Source of the DNA: Betaproteobacteria bacterium
Lineage (GTDB): Bacteria; Pseudomonadota; Gammaproteobacteria; Burkholderiales; SG8-39
Reading direction: 5' to 3'
Length of the DNA: 64,000 nucleotides
Assembly (NCBI GenBank): GCA_016195915.1
Contig: JACPYS010000038.1
Span: 1 to 64,000, forward strand
Shown: piece by piece, positions 35,450-43,934 of the stretch
How the letters are laid out: each line of letters starts with the position of its first letter
How positions within the stretch are numbered: position 1 is the first letter of the stretch
Notes under the pieces: model-generated
Databases searched by the model: none
The model's input: only the letters and a program-made list of their open reading frames with translations
Told to the model about the DNA's origin: nothing
Made by a program: the position numbers and the translations under genes

Positions 35450-36396
35450 GGTTTTCTCATTCCCGCCGCCGCGATCTCGATCGCCCGCAGGTCGGCCGCC
35501 GCATGGCCGAGTTCGCCGCGCGCCAGCTCGTCGCACAGACGGTCGAGTTCGGCGGAACTGCTCTGCTCGATGTTTCGCCGGAGCCGGTCGGCGGCGCTCG
35601 CGGCGAGCAAGCGCCGCATGCGCGTGCGCCGTGCGTCGCCTCCTGCACGCCGCCCGGAACCGGACTGCGCGTGGGCGGCAATCGCCTCGGCGAGCTTCGC
35701 CACGCCAACACCCGTACTCGCAACGGTCCGAAGCACCGGCGGCTTCCATGCGCCGTAGCTGCGCAACGCGATCATCGACAGGAGTTCTCGCTCGGCACGT
35801 TCGGCAAGCGGCAAGTCGGCCTTATTGACCACGTAGATGTCGGCGATTTCGAGTATGCCGGCCTTGATCGCCTGCACGTCGTCACCCAGACCGGGCGGCA
35901 GTACCACGATGCGCGTGTCGGCGAGTTCCGCGACTTCGACCTCGGACTGGCCCGCCCCGACCGTCTCCACGATGATGTGCGCGTAGCCTGCGGCGTCGAG
36001 CACGTCCACCGCGCGCGCCGCGCTGCGCGACAGGCCGCCGACGTGCCCGCGCGATGCGAGCGAGCGGATGAAAACCCGCTCGTCTCCCTGGTGCGTGCCC
36101 ATGCGGATGCGGTCGCCGAGGATCGCGCCACCCGTAATGGGGCTGGAAGGATCGACCGCGACGACCCCCACGCGGCCGTTGAGTGCGAGCAATTCACCGA
36201 TCAGCGCATCGACCAGGGTGGATTTCCCCGCCCCTGGCGGCCCGGTGATCCCGATCACGCGCGCCGCGCCGAGATGCGGATGCAGCGCGCGCAGCAGGTC
36301 CGCGCCCGCCCCGGTTTCATTCTCTACAGCAGACAGAGCGCGCGCGATCGCGCGCCGCTCTCCCGCGCGCACGCCGGTCGCAAGCGTGGCGCTCAT
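35446..36396 (-). CDS. meaB: MeaB/ArgK-family GTPase chaperone of B12-dependent mutase
   Basis: 316 residues. The P-loop GITGPPGAGKSTLVDAL, the base-recognition motif VVNKADLP and IVETVGAGQSEVEVAE are those of MeaB. These GTPases load and protect adenosylcobalamin in acyl-CoA mutases. It overlaps the thioesterase gene upstream and the selA start downstream, in the operon with the split mutase at 36820-38925, whose chaperone it must be. Confidence 0.93.
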   Translation of the reverse strand: MSATLATGVRAGERRAIARALSAVENETGAGADLLRALHPHLGAARVIGITGPPGAGKSTLVDALIGELLALNGRVGVVAVDPSSPITGGAILGDRIRMGTHQGDERVFIRSLASRGHVGGLSRSAARAVDVLDAAGYAHIIVETVGAGQSEVEVAELADTRIVVLPPGLGDDVQAIKAGILEIADIYVVNKADLPLAERAERELLSMIALRSYGAWKPPVLRTVASTGVGVAKLAEAIAAHAQSGSGRRAGGDARRTRMRRLLAASAADRLRRNIEQSSSAELDRLCDELARGELGHAAADLRAIEIAAAGMRKP

Positions 36397-36812
36397 GCGG
36401 CGCGCTGCTCCTCGAGTGCGCGCCGGGCAAGATCTTCCGGCACCGGAATCGGTTTCCGCGTCGCCGCGTCCACATGCACGCCCACCAGTTCGCTCGCCGC
36501 GACTTCCTCTCCGCTGAGCGCGTCGCGCATGCTGTGGCGGAAACGCACCGAGGTCCGGCCCAGCTTCACCAGTTCGGAGGTGATGACGATGAGCGCACCG
36601 GCCAGCAGTTCCTTCCGATATTGGGTGTGCTGGTCTACCGCCATCATGGCGCGCCCCTGTTCGCGCAGGTAATCCGACGTGATGCCGAGGGCGGCAAAGA
36701 AATGCCAGGTCGCTTCGTCGAAACGCGCGGTGTAGAACTGCACGTTCATGTGGCCCATCTGGTCGAGCTGCCAGGGATAGACCACCCCGCGGAAGGTTTC
36801 GCGTGCGCCCAT
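36393..36812 (-). CDS. Acyl-CoA thioesterase, 4HBT hot-dog family
   Basis: 139 residues. The Asp-containing motif YPWQLDQMGHMNVQFY near residue 13 is the active-site helix start of 4-hydroxybenzoyl-CoA-type thioesterases. It overlaps the meaB start by 4 nt and begins 7 bp after the mutase large-subunit gene. It may release the free acid after the mutase, or clear dead-end acyl-CoA. Confidence 0.88.
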   Translation of the reverse strand: MGARETFRGVVYPWQLDQMGHMNVQFYTARFDEATWHFFAALGITSDYLREQGRAMMAVDQHTQYRKELLAGALIVITSELVKLGRTSVRFRHSMRDALSGEEVAASELVGVHVDAATRKPIPVPEDLARRALEEQRAA

Positions 36813-36819
36813 TGCCCGC

Positions 36820-38499
36820 TCAGATCATCACCTGCGGCTGGCCGAAGCCGAGTTCGCGCCGCAGCGTGCCGCAGATCTCGCCGTGGGTACAGCCGGCCCC
36901 GGCGGCCTCGACCACCTTGCCGAACACGTTCTGCGCCGTGTCGCCGGCGGCGGCGGCGAGCGCATCGAGCGCGCTCGCGACCTGCGCCTGCGAGCGCCGC
37001 GCCTTGTACTGCCTGAACGCAGCAAGATGCGCCTGCATGATCGCCGGATCGGGGACCGGCAGCGCACGGCGCGAGCCGGGATCTTCTTCCACCTGATAGG
37101 CGTTCACGCCCACCACCGTCTGCTCGCCGCGCTCGACTTTCTCCTGGAAACCCCGCGCCGACTCGCCGATCATCTTCTGCACCAGCCCCTTCTCCACGGC
37201 CTGGTACATGCCGCCGGCCGCATCGATCTGCGCAATCAGTGCGAGTGTCTTCTGCTCCATCGCATCGGTCAGCGACTCGACGTAGTAACTGCCGCCGAGC
37301 GGGTCGATGACGTCCGTGAGGTGCGCCTCCTCGCGCAGGATGTTCTGCGTGTTCACCGCGATGCGCGCTCCGGCATCCGTCGGAGTCGACAGCACCTCGT
37401 CATAGGAATCCGTATGCAGCGATTGCAATCCGCCGAGGATGCCAGCCATGGCCTGCACGGTAACGCGTGCGATGTTGTTGAGCGGCTGCTGGCGCGTGAG
37501 GTCGACACCCGAGGTCTGGCCGTGGAACTTGAAGCGCCAGGAGCGCGGGTCTTTTGCGCCGAAGCGCTCGCGCGTGAGCCGCGCCCAGATGCGCCGCCCG
37601 GCCCGGAACTTGACGATTTCCTCGAAGAAGCTCAGCGAAATGTCGAAGAAGAACGTGAAGCGCGGCAGGAACGCGTCCGGGTCCATGCCGCGCGCGATGC
37701 AGTCCTCGGCGTACTGGATGGCCGAGCTGAGCGTGAACGCGAGCGCCTCGGCCGGCGTGGCGCCCGCCTGCTGCATGTGCTGGCCCACCACCGACATCGG
37801 GTTCCAATGCGGCACGAACCGGTTGCAGTACTCGATATGGTCGACGAGGATGCGCCGCGCGCCGGGCAGCGCAATGCGGAAGAACATGTGGTTCGCCACG
37901 TAGTGGCTGAGGCAGTCGCTCTGGTTGGAAGTGCCGGTGATCGATTTCCAGTCCACCCCGCGCCGCTTCGCCGTGGCGAGCAGAAACGCGAGCAGCGTGA
38001 AAGGCGAAGGGTCGTTGAGCGAACACGAGGTGCGCGCGATGTCCACGCCAGCGAGGCATTCATCCATGTGCTCTGCGTGGTTCACGACCACGCCGCAGGT
38101 GCCGAGCAATTCGGCGTGCACCTGGTCCATGTCGTAGCCGCGAAAAACAGAGTTGCAGGGAATCAGGGAGACGGCGGTGGTTCCCTGCGCAAGCAACTCC
38201 GTCAGGCGCGCGTTGTAGTCCGCCGGCGTGCCCAGGCCGATCAGCTGGCGCTGTGACCAGGTGCGGCCGCGGTGCATGCTCGGGTAGATGCCGCGCGCAT
38301 AAGGCGGCTGGCCCGGATAGCCGAGCGCTTCGTCGTGATCGGCCGGCCGGTCGCGCGCAGTGTAGAGCGGCTTGACTTCGATACCCGAGCGATTGACGAC
38401 GATGCGGCCGGCGCCCGTCTGCGCGCCGAACTCGCGCTGCCAGCGCGCTCCGGCGGTTTCCGGCGAAGCGAGTACGGCAGCCTGCAACGGCTTGTACAT
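36820..38499 (-). CDS. B12-dependent acyl-CoA mutase, large subunit
   Basis: 559 residues, only the TIM-barrel catalytic part of a methylmalonyl-CoA-mutase-family enzyme. The B12-binding part is the separate gene at 38512, as in 2-hydroxyisobutyryl-CoA mutase (HcmA/HcmB). Visible: [20 protein letters not shown], then [11 protein letters not shown], then [19 protein letters not shown]. The position that is Tyr in methylmalonyl-CoA mutase (MYTFRPW) reads MHRGRTW, closer to the hydroxyisobutyryl type but with His, and the strand before RGYD (SLIPCNSVF) is unlike all well-known members. The substrate is therefore probably a new or rare branched acyl-CoA. It lies 12 bp after the small subunit gene. 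Confidence 0.88.
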   Translation of the reverse strand: MYKPLQAAVLASPETAGARWQREFGAQTGAGRIVVNRSGIEVKPLYTARDRPADHDEALGYPGQPPYARGIYPSMHRGRTWSQRQLIGLGTPADYNARLTELLAQGTTAVSLIPCNSVFRGYDMDQVHAELLGTCGVVVNHAEHMDECLAGVDIARTSCSLNDPSPFTLLAFLLATAKRRGVDWKSITGTSNQSDCLSHYVANHMFFRIALPGARRILVDHIEYCNRFVPHWNPMSVVGQHMQQAGATPAEALAFTLSSAIQYAEDCIARGMDPDAFLPRFTFFFDISLSFFEEIVKFRAGRRIWARLTRERFGAKDPRSWRFKFHGQTSGVDLTRQQPLNNIARVTVQAMAGILGGLQSLHTDSYDEVLSTPTDAGARIAVNTQNILREEAHLTDVIDPLGGSYYVESLTDAMEQKTLALIAQIDAAGGMYQAVEKGLVQKMIGESARGFQEKVERGEQTVVGVNAYQVEEDPGSRRALPVPDPAIMQAHLAAFRQYKARRSQAQVASALDALAAAAGDTAQNVFGKVVEAAGAGCTHGEICGTLRRELGFGQPQVMI

Positions 38500-38511
38500 G
38501 AAGATCTCCGT

Positions 38512-38925
38512 TTATGCGTTGAGCGCGCGGCGCGCGCCGGTGAGGCGGCGCACTTCCTCCGCGATGCCCTCGAGCGGGCTTCCCGGATGAAACACCTTCG
38601 CCACGCCTGCCGCGAGCAGCACCGCCTCGTCGGCATCGGGCACGATACCACCGACGATGACCGAGATGTCGGTGAGACCGGCCTCGCGCAGTGCCTGCAT
38701 CAGCCTGGGCACGATCAGGTGGTCCGTGGCGAGCGACGAAACGCCGATTACGTCCACGTCCTCTTCCATCGCGAGTTTCACCACGGTCGGAATTTCCTGC
38801 CACGGCGGCGTGTAGACGATCTCCATCCCCGCATCGCGCAGGAACGAAGCGACCACGCGGCTGCCGCGGTCGTGGCCGTCGAGGCCGATCTTGGTGACGA
38901 GCACCTTGGGCGGGCGTTCATGCAT
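38512..38925 (-). CDS. B12-binding small subunit of acyl-CoA mutase
   Basis: 137 residues, a stand-alone cobalamin domain. The cobalt-ligand motif DxHxxG is in KIGLDGHDRGSR, and SSLATDHL and IVGGIVPDADE supply the SxL and GG elements. Size and separation from the catalytic subunit match HcmB (about 136 residues). It begins 21 bp after the TetR gene. Confidence 0.92.
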   Translation of the reverse strand: MHERPPKVLVTKIGLDGHDRGSRVVASFLRDAGMEIVYTPPWQEIPTVVKLAMEEDVDVIGVSSLATDHLIVPRLMQALREAGLTDISVIVGGIVPDADEAVLLAAGVAKVFHPGSPLEGIAEEVRRLTGARRALNA

Positions 38926-38946
38926 GGAGAATGCCTCGCATTTCGT

Positions 38947-39531
38947 TCAGGGCTTCTGCGCCTCTCGCAGCAAGCGGATGTAGCTGCGCGCGATCGCGCG
39001 CGGCGTCGCACGACCGTCTTCGCGGAACCAGTGCTGCGACCAGTTGAGCGACCCGAGCAGCATCAGCCGGAGCGCATCGCGATCGGTCTCGGCAGGCAAT
39101 GGGAGTGCAGCGACCAGTTCCGCGAACAGCCGTTCGTAACGGTCGCGCAGTCGCAGCAGACGCGCAGCGGCGCCCGGAACGTCCCTGGGCAGCACGCGGA
39201 TGACCACCAGCGCATAGTCGCCCGTTTTGAGCAGCGCTTCCAGGTGCGCCACCGCCGCGGCTTCGAGCCGCTCCCAGGGCCTTTCGTGGCGCGCCACCGC
39301 GGCCTGTACCTTTTCGGTGATGAGGCGCACGCCTTCCTCGTACACCGCGACCAGCAGGTCTTCCTTGGCGGTGAAATGATAGTAGAGCGAACCGGGCAGC
39401 ATGCCCGCCGCCGCGGCGATGTCGCGCATGGACGTGGCGGCGTAGCCCTTCTCGCGGAACAGGCGCGCGGCTTCGTCCAGGACCAGTTTCAGGCGGTTGT
39501 CGGAGCGCGGCAGGCGTTGGGTCTCGGACAT
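38947..39531 (-). CDS. TetR/AcrR-family regulator of the mutase-selenoprotein operon
   Basis: 194 residues. The N-terminal helix-turn-helix (about 8-60: LVLDEAARLFREKGYAATSM then AGMLPGSLYYHFTAKEDLLV) is typical; the C-terminal region is a TetR_C-type ligand domain. It is the first gene of the leftward operon ending at 31044. Its own start region has a strong sigma70-type promoter with an inverted repeat over the likely transcription start, so autoregulation is expected, with an acyl-CoA as probable effector. Confidence 0.9.
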   Translation of the reverse strand: MSETQRLPRSDNRLKLVLDEAARLFREKGYAATSMRDIAAAAGMLPGSLYYHFTAKEDLLVAVYEEGVRLITEKVQAAVARHERPWERLEAAAVAHLEALLKTGDYALVVIRVLPRDVPGAAARLLRLRDRYERLFAELVAALPLPAETDRDALRLMLLGSLNWSQHWFREDGRATPRAIARSYIRLLREAQKP

Positions 39532-39546
39532 CGGTCCTCAGAAAAA

Positions 39547-39590
39547 CAAACGACTGTTTGCTTTATACTTGGCTTGGCCTGCTGCGTCAA
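39547..39590 (-). promoter_or_regulatory. Sigma70-type promoter with overlapping CAAAC-N4-GTTTG operator
   Basis: On the minus strand TTGACG (39590-39585) and TATAAA (39567-39562) are separated by 17 bp. Directly downstream, covering the expected start site, is the perfect inverted repeat CAAAC-N4-GTTTG at 39547-39560, 15 bp before the TetR start codon. The pattern is the same as that bound by PsrA-type TetR regulators of fatty acid metabolism. It should drive and repress the whole operon 39531-31044. Confidence 0.7.
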
Positions 39591-39665
39591 GCGCGTGGAG
39601 ATTAGCTATAGTGACGGGCAGCCGGAGCCGGTCGCAGACGGGCGCCAACACGGGGAGGCTGCGCG

Positions 39666-40040
39666 ATGAGCATCCAGAAGAAGATACTGGTGGTGGACGA
39701 CGACGAGGCGGTCCTCGATTTCCTGCAGGCGAAGCTCGGCGCGAACTACGCCGTCATCGCCACCAACGCGCCGGAACGCGTTGTGCCGCTCGCGAAGGAA
39801 CATTCGCCCGACCTCATCATCTGCGACGTCGACATGCCGGACATGGACGGCGGCGACGTCTCCGCCGCGCTCTGGGCGGACGACGAAACGCGCTCGATCC
39901 CGACGCTGTTCCTGACCGCGCTGGCCTCGCCGCCCGAGATTGCCGCTGCGCGCGGGCAGATCGCCGGCCGCGCGGCCATGTCGAAGCGCTCGTCGTCCGC
40001 GGAGCTGCTGGCGCGCATCAAGGCGATGGTCGAAGGCTGA
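39666..40040 (+). CDS. Single-domain response regulator (CheY-like receiver)
   Basis: 124 residues, receiver domain only. The acidic pocket ILVVDDDEAVL, the phospho-acceptor Asp54 in IICDVDMPDMDG, the Thr in LFLTAL and a Lys near 107 (AMSKRSS) are present. It has no output domain, so it acts by protein contact. The cognate histidine kinase is not in the window. It is divergent from the TetR gene at 38947 and precedes the FmdB-like gene by 38 bp. Confidence 0.9.
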   Translation: MSIQKKILVVDDDEAVLDFLQAKLGANYAVIATNAPERVVPLAKEHSPDLIICDVDMPDMDGGDVSAALWADDETRSIPTLFLTALASPPEIAAARGQIAGRAAMSKRSSSAELLARIKAMVEG

Positions 40041-40078
40041 TGACTTGCGCGCGGGTCGCGAGCCGCTAACATTCGCGC

Positions 40079-40357
40079 ATGCCACTCTACGATTACGCGC
40101 CCGCCTCGGGCAAGTGCGATCGCTGCAACGGCCGCTTCGAGGTCATGCAGCGCGTTGCCGAGGCCAAGCTGAGCCGCTGCCCGACCTGCGACCAGCCCTG
40201 CGAGCGCCTCATCAGTCCGGTCGCGCTCGGCGGCAAGTACGCCGTCACGCCGGGCAAGATCAAGAGCTCCGGACTGACTCAGTACAAGAAAGCCGGCGAC
40301 GGCATCTACGAGCGTACCGCCGGTTCCGGCGGCCCGGAGATCATCCGCCGGAAGTAG
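40079..40357 (+). CDS. FmdB-like zinc-ribbon protein
   Basis: 92 residues. It starts MPLYDYAPASGKCDRCNGRF with the two Cys pairs CDRC and CPTC of the FmdB/CxxC_CxxC regulatory family, followed by a basic tail. Such small proteins are often attached to amidase, formamidase or catabolic operons; the role here is unknown. It converges on the UGSC-like fusion gene with a 15-bp gap. Confidence 0.75.
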   Translation: MPLYDYAPASGKCDRCNGRFEVMQRVAEAKLSRCPTCDQPCERLISPVALGGKYAVTPGKIKSSGLTQYKKAGDGIYERTAGSGGPEIIRRK

Positions 40358-40372
40358 CGCGCACGCGCCACG

Positions 40373-42121
40373 CTACCGCCAGCGATCCACCGATGCGCTT
40401 TTCAGGTAGCCGAAATCGGTGGCGAACCAATAGGCGTTTTTTTCCCCGCCGACGACCACCGTACTGATCTTCTCCGGTTCGGCAAACCGCGGTATCAACG
40501 CGTCCTTCGGCAGCTTCAGATAGGACGCGAAAGGCTCGACGCCGTTTCTCGCCTGAGGCTCGACGTAGTTGATCACCAGCTGGTAGTCCCAGTAAACCTC
40601 GGCCGGAACCCGCGCGTGCTCGTGAAACCATTGCGCAAGTTTCTGCTTGGTATCGAAGCCTTCGCGCTGCTTGAGCGTGCGCGCGGCGGTGGGTTCGACG
40701 AGCAGCGTGAGGTTGGTGCGTGGTGTCGGCGTGAATCCTGATACGAGATTGAGGAACTGCTCGCGCCAGGTCTTCTCCCGCACCTCGAGCAGGTGGCTGA
40801 ACGTGCGACCGCGAAACACGCTGACCACGCTCTCGCCAGGTGAGAAACCCTTCTGCACGTGGAACGGCTCCCACGGACTCTTTTCCTCATTTTCGGCGAA
40901 GCACACATTGCTGTAATTCAGCGGATTGCCCTGCGAGCCGAGGTAGGTCGTGCCCGGAACCGCTCCACCTCCGAGATTTCTGGAGAGCAATCCGTAGGCA
41001 CGCCCGATCGTCGCATTGGCATGGTTGAAGGGACCCAGCGCGCCCAGACCCGAATTCATGCGCAATGCCTGCCGTATCGGGCCATTGACCACCACCATCG
41101 CGGCGAACGAACTGGTCGAGCTGTGCAGCGCCGTGATCTCGGTGGACGCGAGCGCGAGGATCACCGGAAGATACTCCGGACGCGCGCCCGCCATCACCGC
41201 GTTCACCGCGACCTGCTCGACCGTATACGACCAATCCTCCTGCGTCTCCGTAGGACGCATCTTTCCGACTGCCTCGTCCGGCCCGTGGCTCGTGCCCTCG
41301 AGCATCGCCGCGACGCGCTCCTCCGTGGGCAGCACGACGGGAAGCCCGTCGGTCCATCCTGCCTCGAGAAACAGCGCGTGAAGCGCGTCCTCGGTGTCTG
41401 CGCCCAGCAGGCGCGGCACAGGCCGGTCCTGCGACCCCGTCTTGCGTTCCGCTTCGGTCAACGCCTGTGTGAGCGCGCCCGTGATTTCGCCCAGAACCGC
41501 TTTGCCTGTGACCGGGTCAACGCCGAGAACATAGTCCCGCAGTACTGCCGGCGGCTTTCCGCCCACCGGGTGCGGCACGAACGTGAAGCGCAACGGCGGC
41601 ATGCCCGCCTTGAAGGTCACCGCTCTGACGAGATCGGTGAACGCGGAGGTCACGAGCGGAGCCGTGGGAATGCCCATGTCCTCCAGATGCATGCAGTGCA
41701 CTGCCACCGCCGGCGCGCAGGTGCTGCAGTGGCCGATCGCCATCACGACCAGCGCGTCCTTCGCCTTGATCTCGGCCCACAACTCCGGATCGTCCTCGGT
41801 GTAACCGCCGCGTTTCTGGCGAAATTCGGTCTTCACACCGGGGAACTGCTCGGCAAACACCTTCTGGATCTCGCCGAGAAACACGTTGCCGTTCATGAAG
41901 CGCACGTCCACGAAATAGACGATCCTGCCCTCGAGCGACGCGCTGCGCGCAGCCATAGGCCGCAGGTGAATCGCCGGCGGCGTGCCCCGCGGGTTGAGAA
42001 CCTTGACCGGCCGTCCGGCGGGATCGAACGCACCGGCGCCGATGCGCCGCTCCGCGTTCTCGCCCGGATAGGATTCGATCTCGCAGGCGCCCGCGGGTAT
42101 GGGCTCGATTGGCTGGTTCAT
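40373..42121 (-). CDS. Fused UGSC-like (Cys form) protein, paralogue of the selenoprotein pair
   Basis: 582 residues. Residues about 55-230 match the selenoprotein at 32029 (SLEGRIVYFVDVRFMNGNVF against its SLEGRRFGLLDINKARGDVF) and hold C132-S-T-C135 (AIGHCSTCAPAVAVHCMHLE) where the selenoprotein has U-G-S-C. Residues about 245-582 match the second domain of the thioredoxin-domain protein at 32553 (GWTDGLPVVLPTEERV, NAVMAGARPEYLPVIL, NHANATIGRAYGLLSRNLGG). It is therefore a fusion of the two partners without the thioredoxin part and without selenium. Two adjacent ATGs (42124 and 42121) are possible; the second has better spacing from CGGGG. It follows the SDR at 42135 by 13 bp. Activity unknown. 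Confidence 0.83.
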   Translation of the reverse strand: MNQPIEPIPAGACEIESYPGENAERRIGAGAFDPAGRPVKVLNPRGTPPAIHLRPMAARSASLEGRIVYFVDVRFMNGNVFLGEIQKVFAEQFPGVKTEFRQKRGGYTEDDPELWAEIKAKDALVVMAIGHCSTCAPAVAVHCMHLEDMGIPTAPLVTSAFTDLVRAVTFKAGMPPLRFTFVPHPVGGKPPAVLRDYVLGVDPVTGKAVLGEITGALTQALTEAERKTGSQDRPVPRLLGADTEDALHALFLEAGWTDGLPVVLPTEERVAAMLEGTSHGPDEAVGKMRPTETQEDWSYTVEQVAVNAVMAGARPEYLPVILALASTEITALHSSTSSFAAMVVVNGPIRQALRMNSGLGALGPFNHANATIGRAYGLLSRNLGGGAVPGTTYLGSQGNPLNYSNVCFAENEEKSPWEPFHVQKGFSPGESVVSVFRGRTFSHLLEVREKTWREQFLNLVSGFTPTPRTNLTLLVEPTAARTLKQREGFDTKQKLAQWFHEHARVPAEVYWDYQLVINYVEPQARNGVEPFASYLKLPKDALIPRFAEPEKISTVVVGGEKNAYWFATDFGYLKSASVDRWR

Positions 42122-42134
42122 CATTCGACCCCGA

Positions 42135-42917
42135 TCATGTCCGTGAAGCGAAATACTCTTCGTAGCTGCTGCCGTTCGACACCAGGATCCCGCCGTCCAC
42201 GTCGAGCGCTGTCCCGGTGCACATCGCGGCCTCGTCGCTCGCAAGGAACAGGATCGCATTGGCCACGTCCTCGGGCAACACCCAGCGCCCGAGCGGGATC
42301 CTCGCCGCGGTCGCGGCGAGCTGTTCGGGCGTGCGCTTTCTCGTCATGCCGGTAATCGTCGGTCCCGGGCACACCGCGTTCACGCGGATCTTGTAGGCGG
42401 CCAACTCGAACGCAGCATGCCAGGTGAAGCCGACCACGCCGGTCTTGGAGGCGGTGTAGTTGGCCGCGCCCGCGTAGGACACGCGCTTGCCTGCCATCGA
42501 CGAGACGTTGACCACCGCGCCGCCCCCCCGCGCGCGCATCGGCGCGATCACCGCCTGCGTGCACAACGCCGTGCCCTTGAGGTTGATGTCGAGCACGCGG
42601 TCCCATTCGACTTCCGTCATGTTCTGCAGGGTCCATTTTCCGATCACGCCGGCGCTGTTCACCAGCACGTGCACGGTGCCGAAGGCCTGCAGCACCGCGT
42701 CGAATGCTGCCTTGATGGACGCGCCGCTCGCAACGTCGACGACGAAGTAACCCGAGCCGGCGATTTCCTTCGCCATTTCGCGCAGGCCTTCCTGATTGGA
42801 ATCGAGCAGCGCGAGCTTCGCGCCCTCGGCGGCGAACGCGCGCGCCGCCGCGGCACCGATGCCGCTCGCCGCGCCCGTGACAACCGCTACCTTGTCCGTG
42901 AACCGGTCTCCTCTCAT
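42135..42917 (-). CDS. SDR family oxidoreductase
   Basis: 260 residues with a canonical active site: TGAASGIGAA for NAD(P), NSAGV, the Ser strand VVNVSSMAG and YTASK. A C-terminal GTALDVDGGILVSNG completes the fold. The ATG at 42917 has GAGGAT upstream; the frame is open a further 17 codons. It lies between the Bug genes and the UGSC-like fusion in a leftward operon, so it probably oxidises or reduces a hydroxy/keto intermediate of the same substrate. Confidence 0.88.
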   Translation of the reverse strand: MRGDRFTDKVAVVTGAASGIGAAAARAFAAEGAKLALLDSNQEGLREMAKEIAGSGYFVVDVASGASIKAAFDAVLQAFGTVHVLVNSAGVIGKWTLQNMTEVEWDRVLDINLKGTALCTQAVIAPMRARGGGAVVNVSSMAGKRVSYAGAANYTASKTGVVGFTWHAAFELAAYKIRVNAVCPGPTITGMTRKRTPEQLAATAARIPLGRWVLPEDVANAILFLASDEAAMCTGTALDVDGGILVSNGSSYEEYFASRT

Positions 42918-42927
42918 CGCGCGATCC

Positions 42928-43917
42928 TCAGTCGAGTTTGATGCCCGCAGCTTTCGCGATCGGCGCACAGCGGTTGCGGTCGTCGAGCAGCGTCTTGTGA
43001 AACTCCTCCGGCGTGCCGCCCGCCACTTCCAGCCCGATCTCGTTCAGCCGCTTGGCCGTTTCCGGAGCGCGCAGCGCCTCGGTGATCGCTTTCGCGTACT
43101 GGTCGATCAGCGCTCGCGGCGTGCCCGTCTTCACGAAGAACCCGAACGAGGTCTTGCCGACGAAATCCGGGTAGCCAAGCTCCGTATACGAAGGCACATC
43201 GGGAGCGAGCGCCGAGCGCCCGGGGAGGCTTTGCGCGAGGATGCGCAGGCGCCCGGCGCGATGCAGTTCGAGGTAGTCAGCGATCACCGAGCCGCTCGCC
43301 GGCACCTGGCCGCCGAGCAGGTCAGTGAGCAATGGGCGCCCACCCTTGTAGGCCACCACCTGCAGGTCCACGCCGAAGGTCTTCGCCATCAGGTGCGTCA
43401 GGAACACGCCAACGCCGGAAGCGCTGGGTGTGCCGACGAAGCGCATCTTCGGGTCGCGGCGAATCGCCTCGACCCAGTCTTTGAAGCTCGCGATGGCCAA
43501 TGCCACCGGTACCGTGATGGCTGTCGGAATGGTCGTGCCTTCGCACACCGGCGCGAGTTCCTTGTCGGGATCGTAGGCCAGCTTGGAGTAGAGGAAGGTG
43601 CTATAGGAATAAAACCCGGTCGGCGTGTACAGCAGGTTCGTGCCGTCGATCTCGTTGTTCTTCACGAATTCACCCGCCGCGAGGCCCGCGCCGCCGACCT
43701 TGTAGTCGACGACCACCGGGCGGTCGAGGCTTGCCTTCAGCTTATCTGCCAGCAGCCGCGCGCTCGCGTCGAGCGCCGCGCCGGGCGGCACGCTGAGGAT
43801 CAGCTTCAGCGGTTTGCCCGATTGCGCGTGGGCGCTCGAGATCAATCGATCGGGCAGCGCGAGCGCCGCCGCGCCTGCGGCGAGCGCAGCGGTGAATCTC
43901 CGTCGAGTCAGACTCAT
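42928..43917 (-). CDS. Bug/TctC-family periplasmic solute receptor (4), Tat-type signal
   Basis: 329 residues. It starts MSLTRRRFTAALAAGAAALA, a twin-arginine signal rather than the usual Sec signal of the family. The mature part is Bug-like (KPLKLILSVPPGAALDASAR, VVVDYKVGGAG, VVAYKGGRPL) but more divergent than the other six. The frame is open upstream to 44031 but the Tat signal fixes the start. Operon with the Bug gene at 43935 and the SDR. Confidence 0.88.
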   Translation of the reverse strand: MSLTRRRFTAALAAGAAALALPDRLISSAHAQSGKPLKLILSVPPGAALDASARLLADKLKASLDRPVVVDYKVGGAGLAAGEFVKNNEIDGTNLLYTPTGFYSYSTFLYSKLAYDPDKELAPVCEGTTIPTAITVPVALAIASFKDWVEAIRRDPKMRFVGTPSASGVGVFLTHLMAKTFGVDLQVVAYKGGRPLLTDLLGGQVPASGSVIADYLELHRAGRLRILAQSLPGRSALAPDVPSYTELGYPDFVGKTSFGFFVKTGTPRALIDQYAKAITEALRAPETAKRLNEIGLEVAGGTPEEFHKTLLDDRNRCAPIAKAAGIKLD

Positions 43918-43934
43918 GCTTTTCTTCTCCCCGT

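Noticed and set aside
34061-35758. 565-codon open frame on the plus strand
   Set aside because: It is antisense to selA and has Arg/Gln/His-rich, family-less translation; a shadow caused by high GC.
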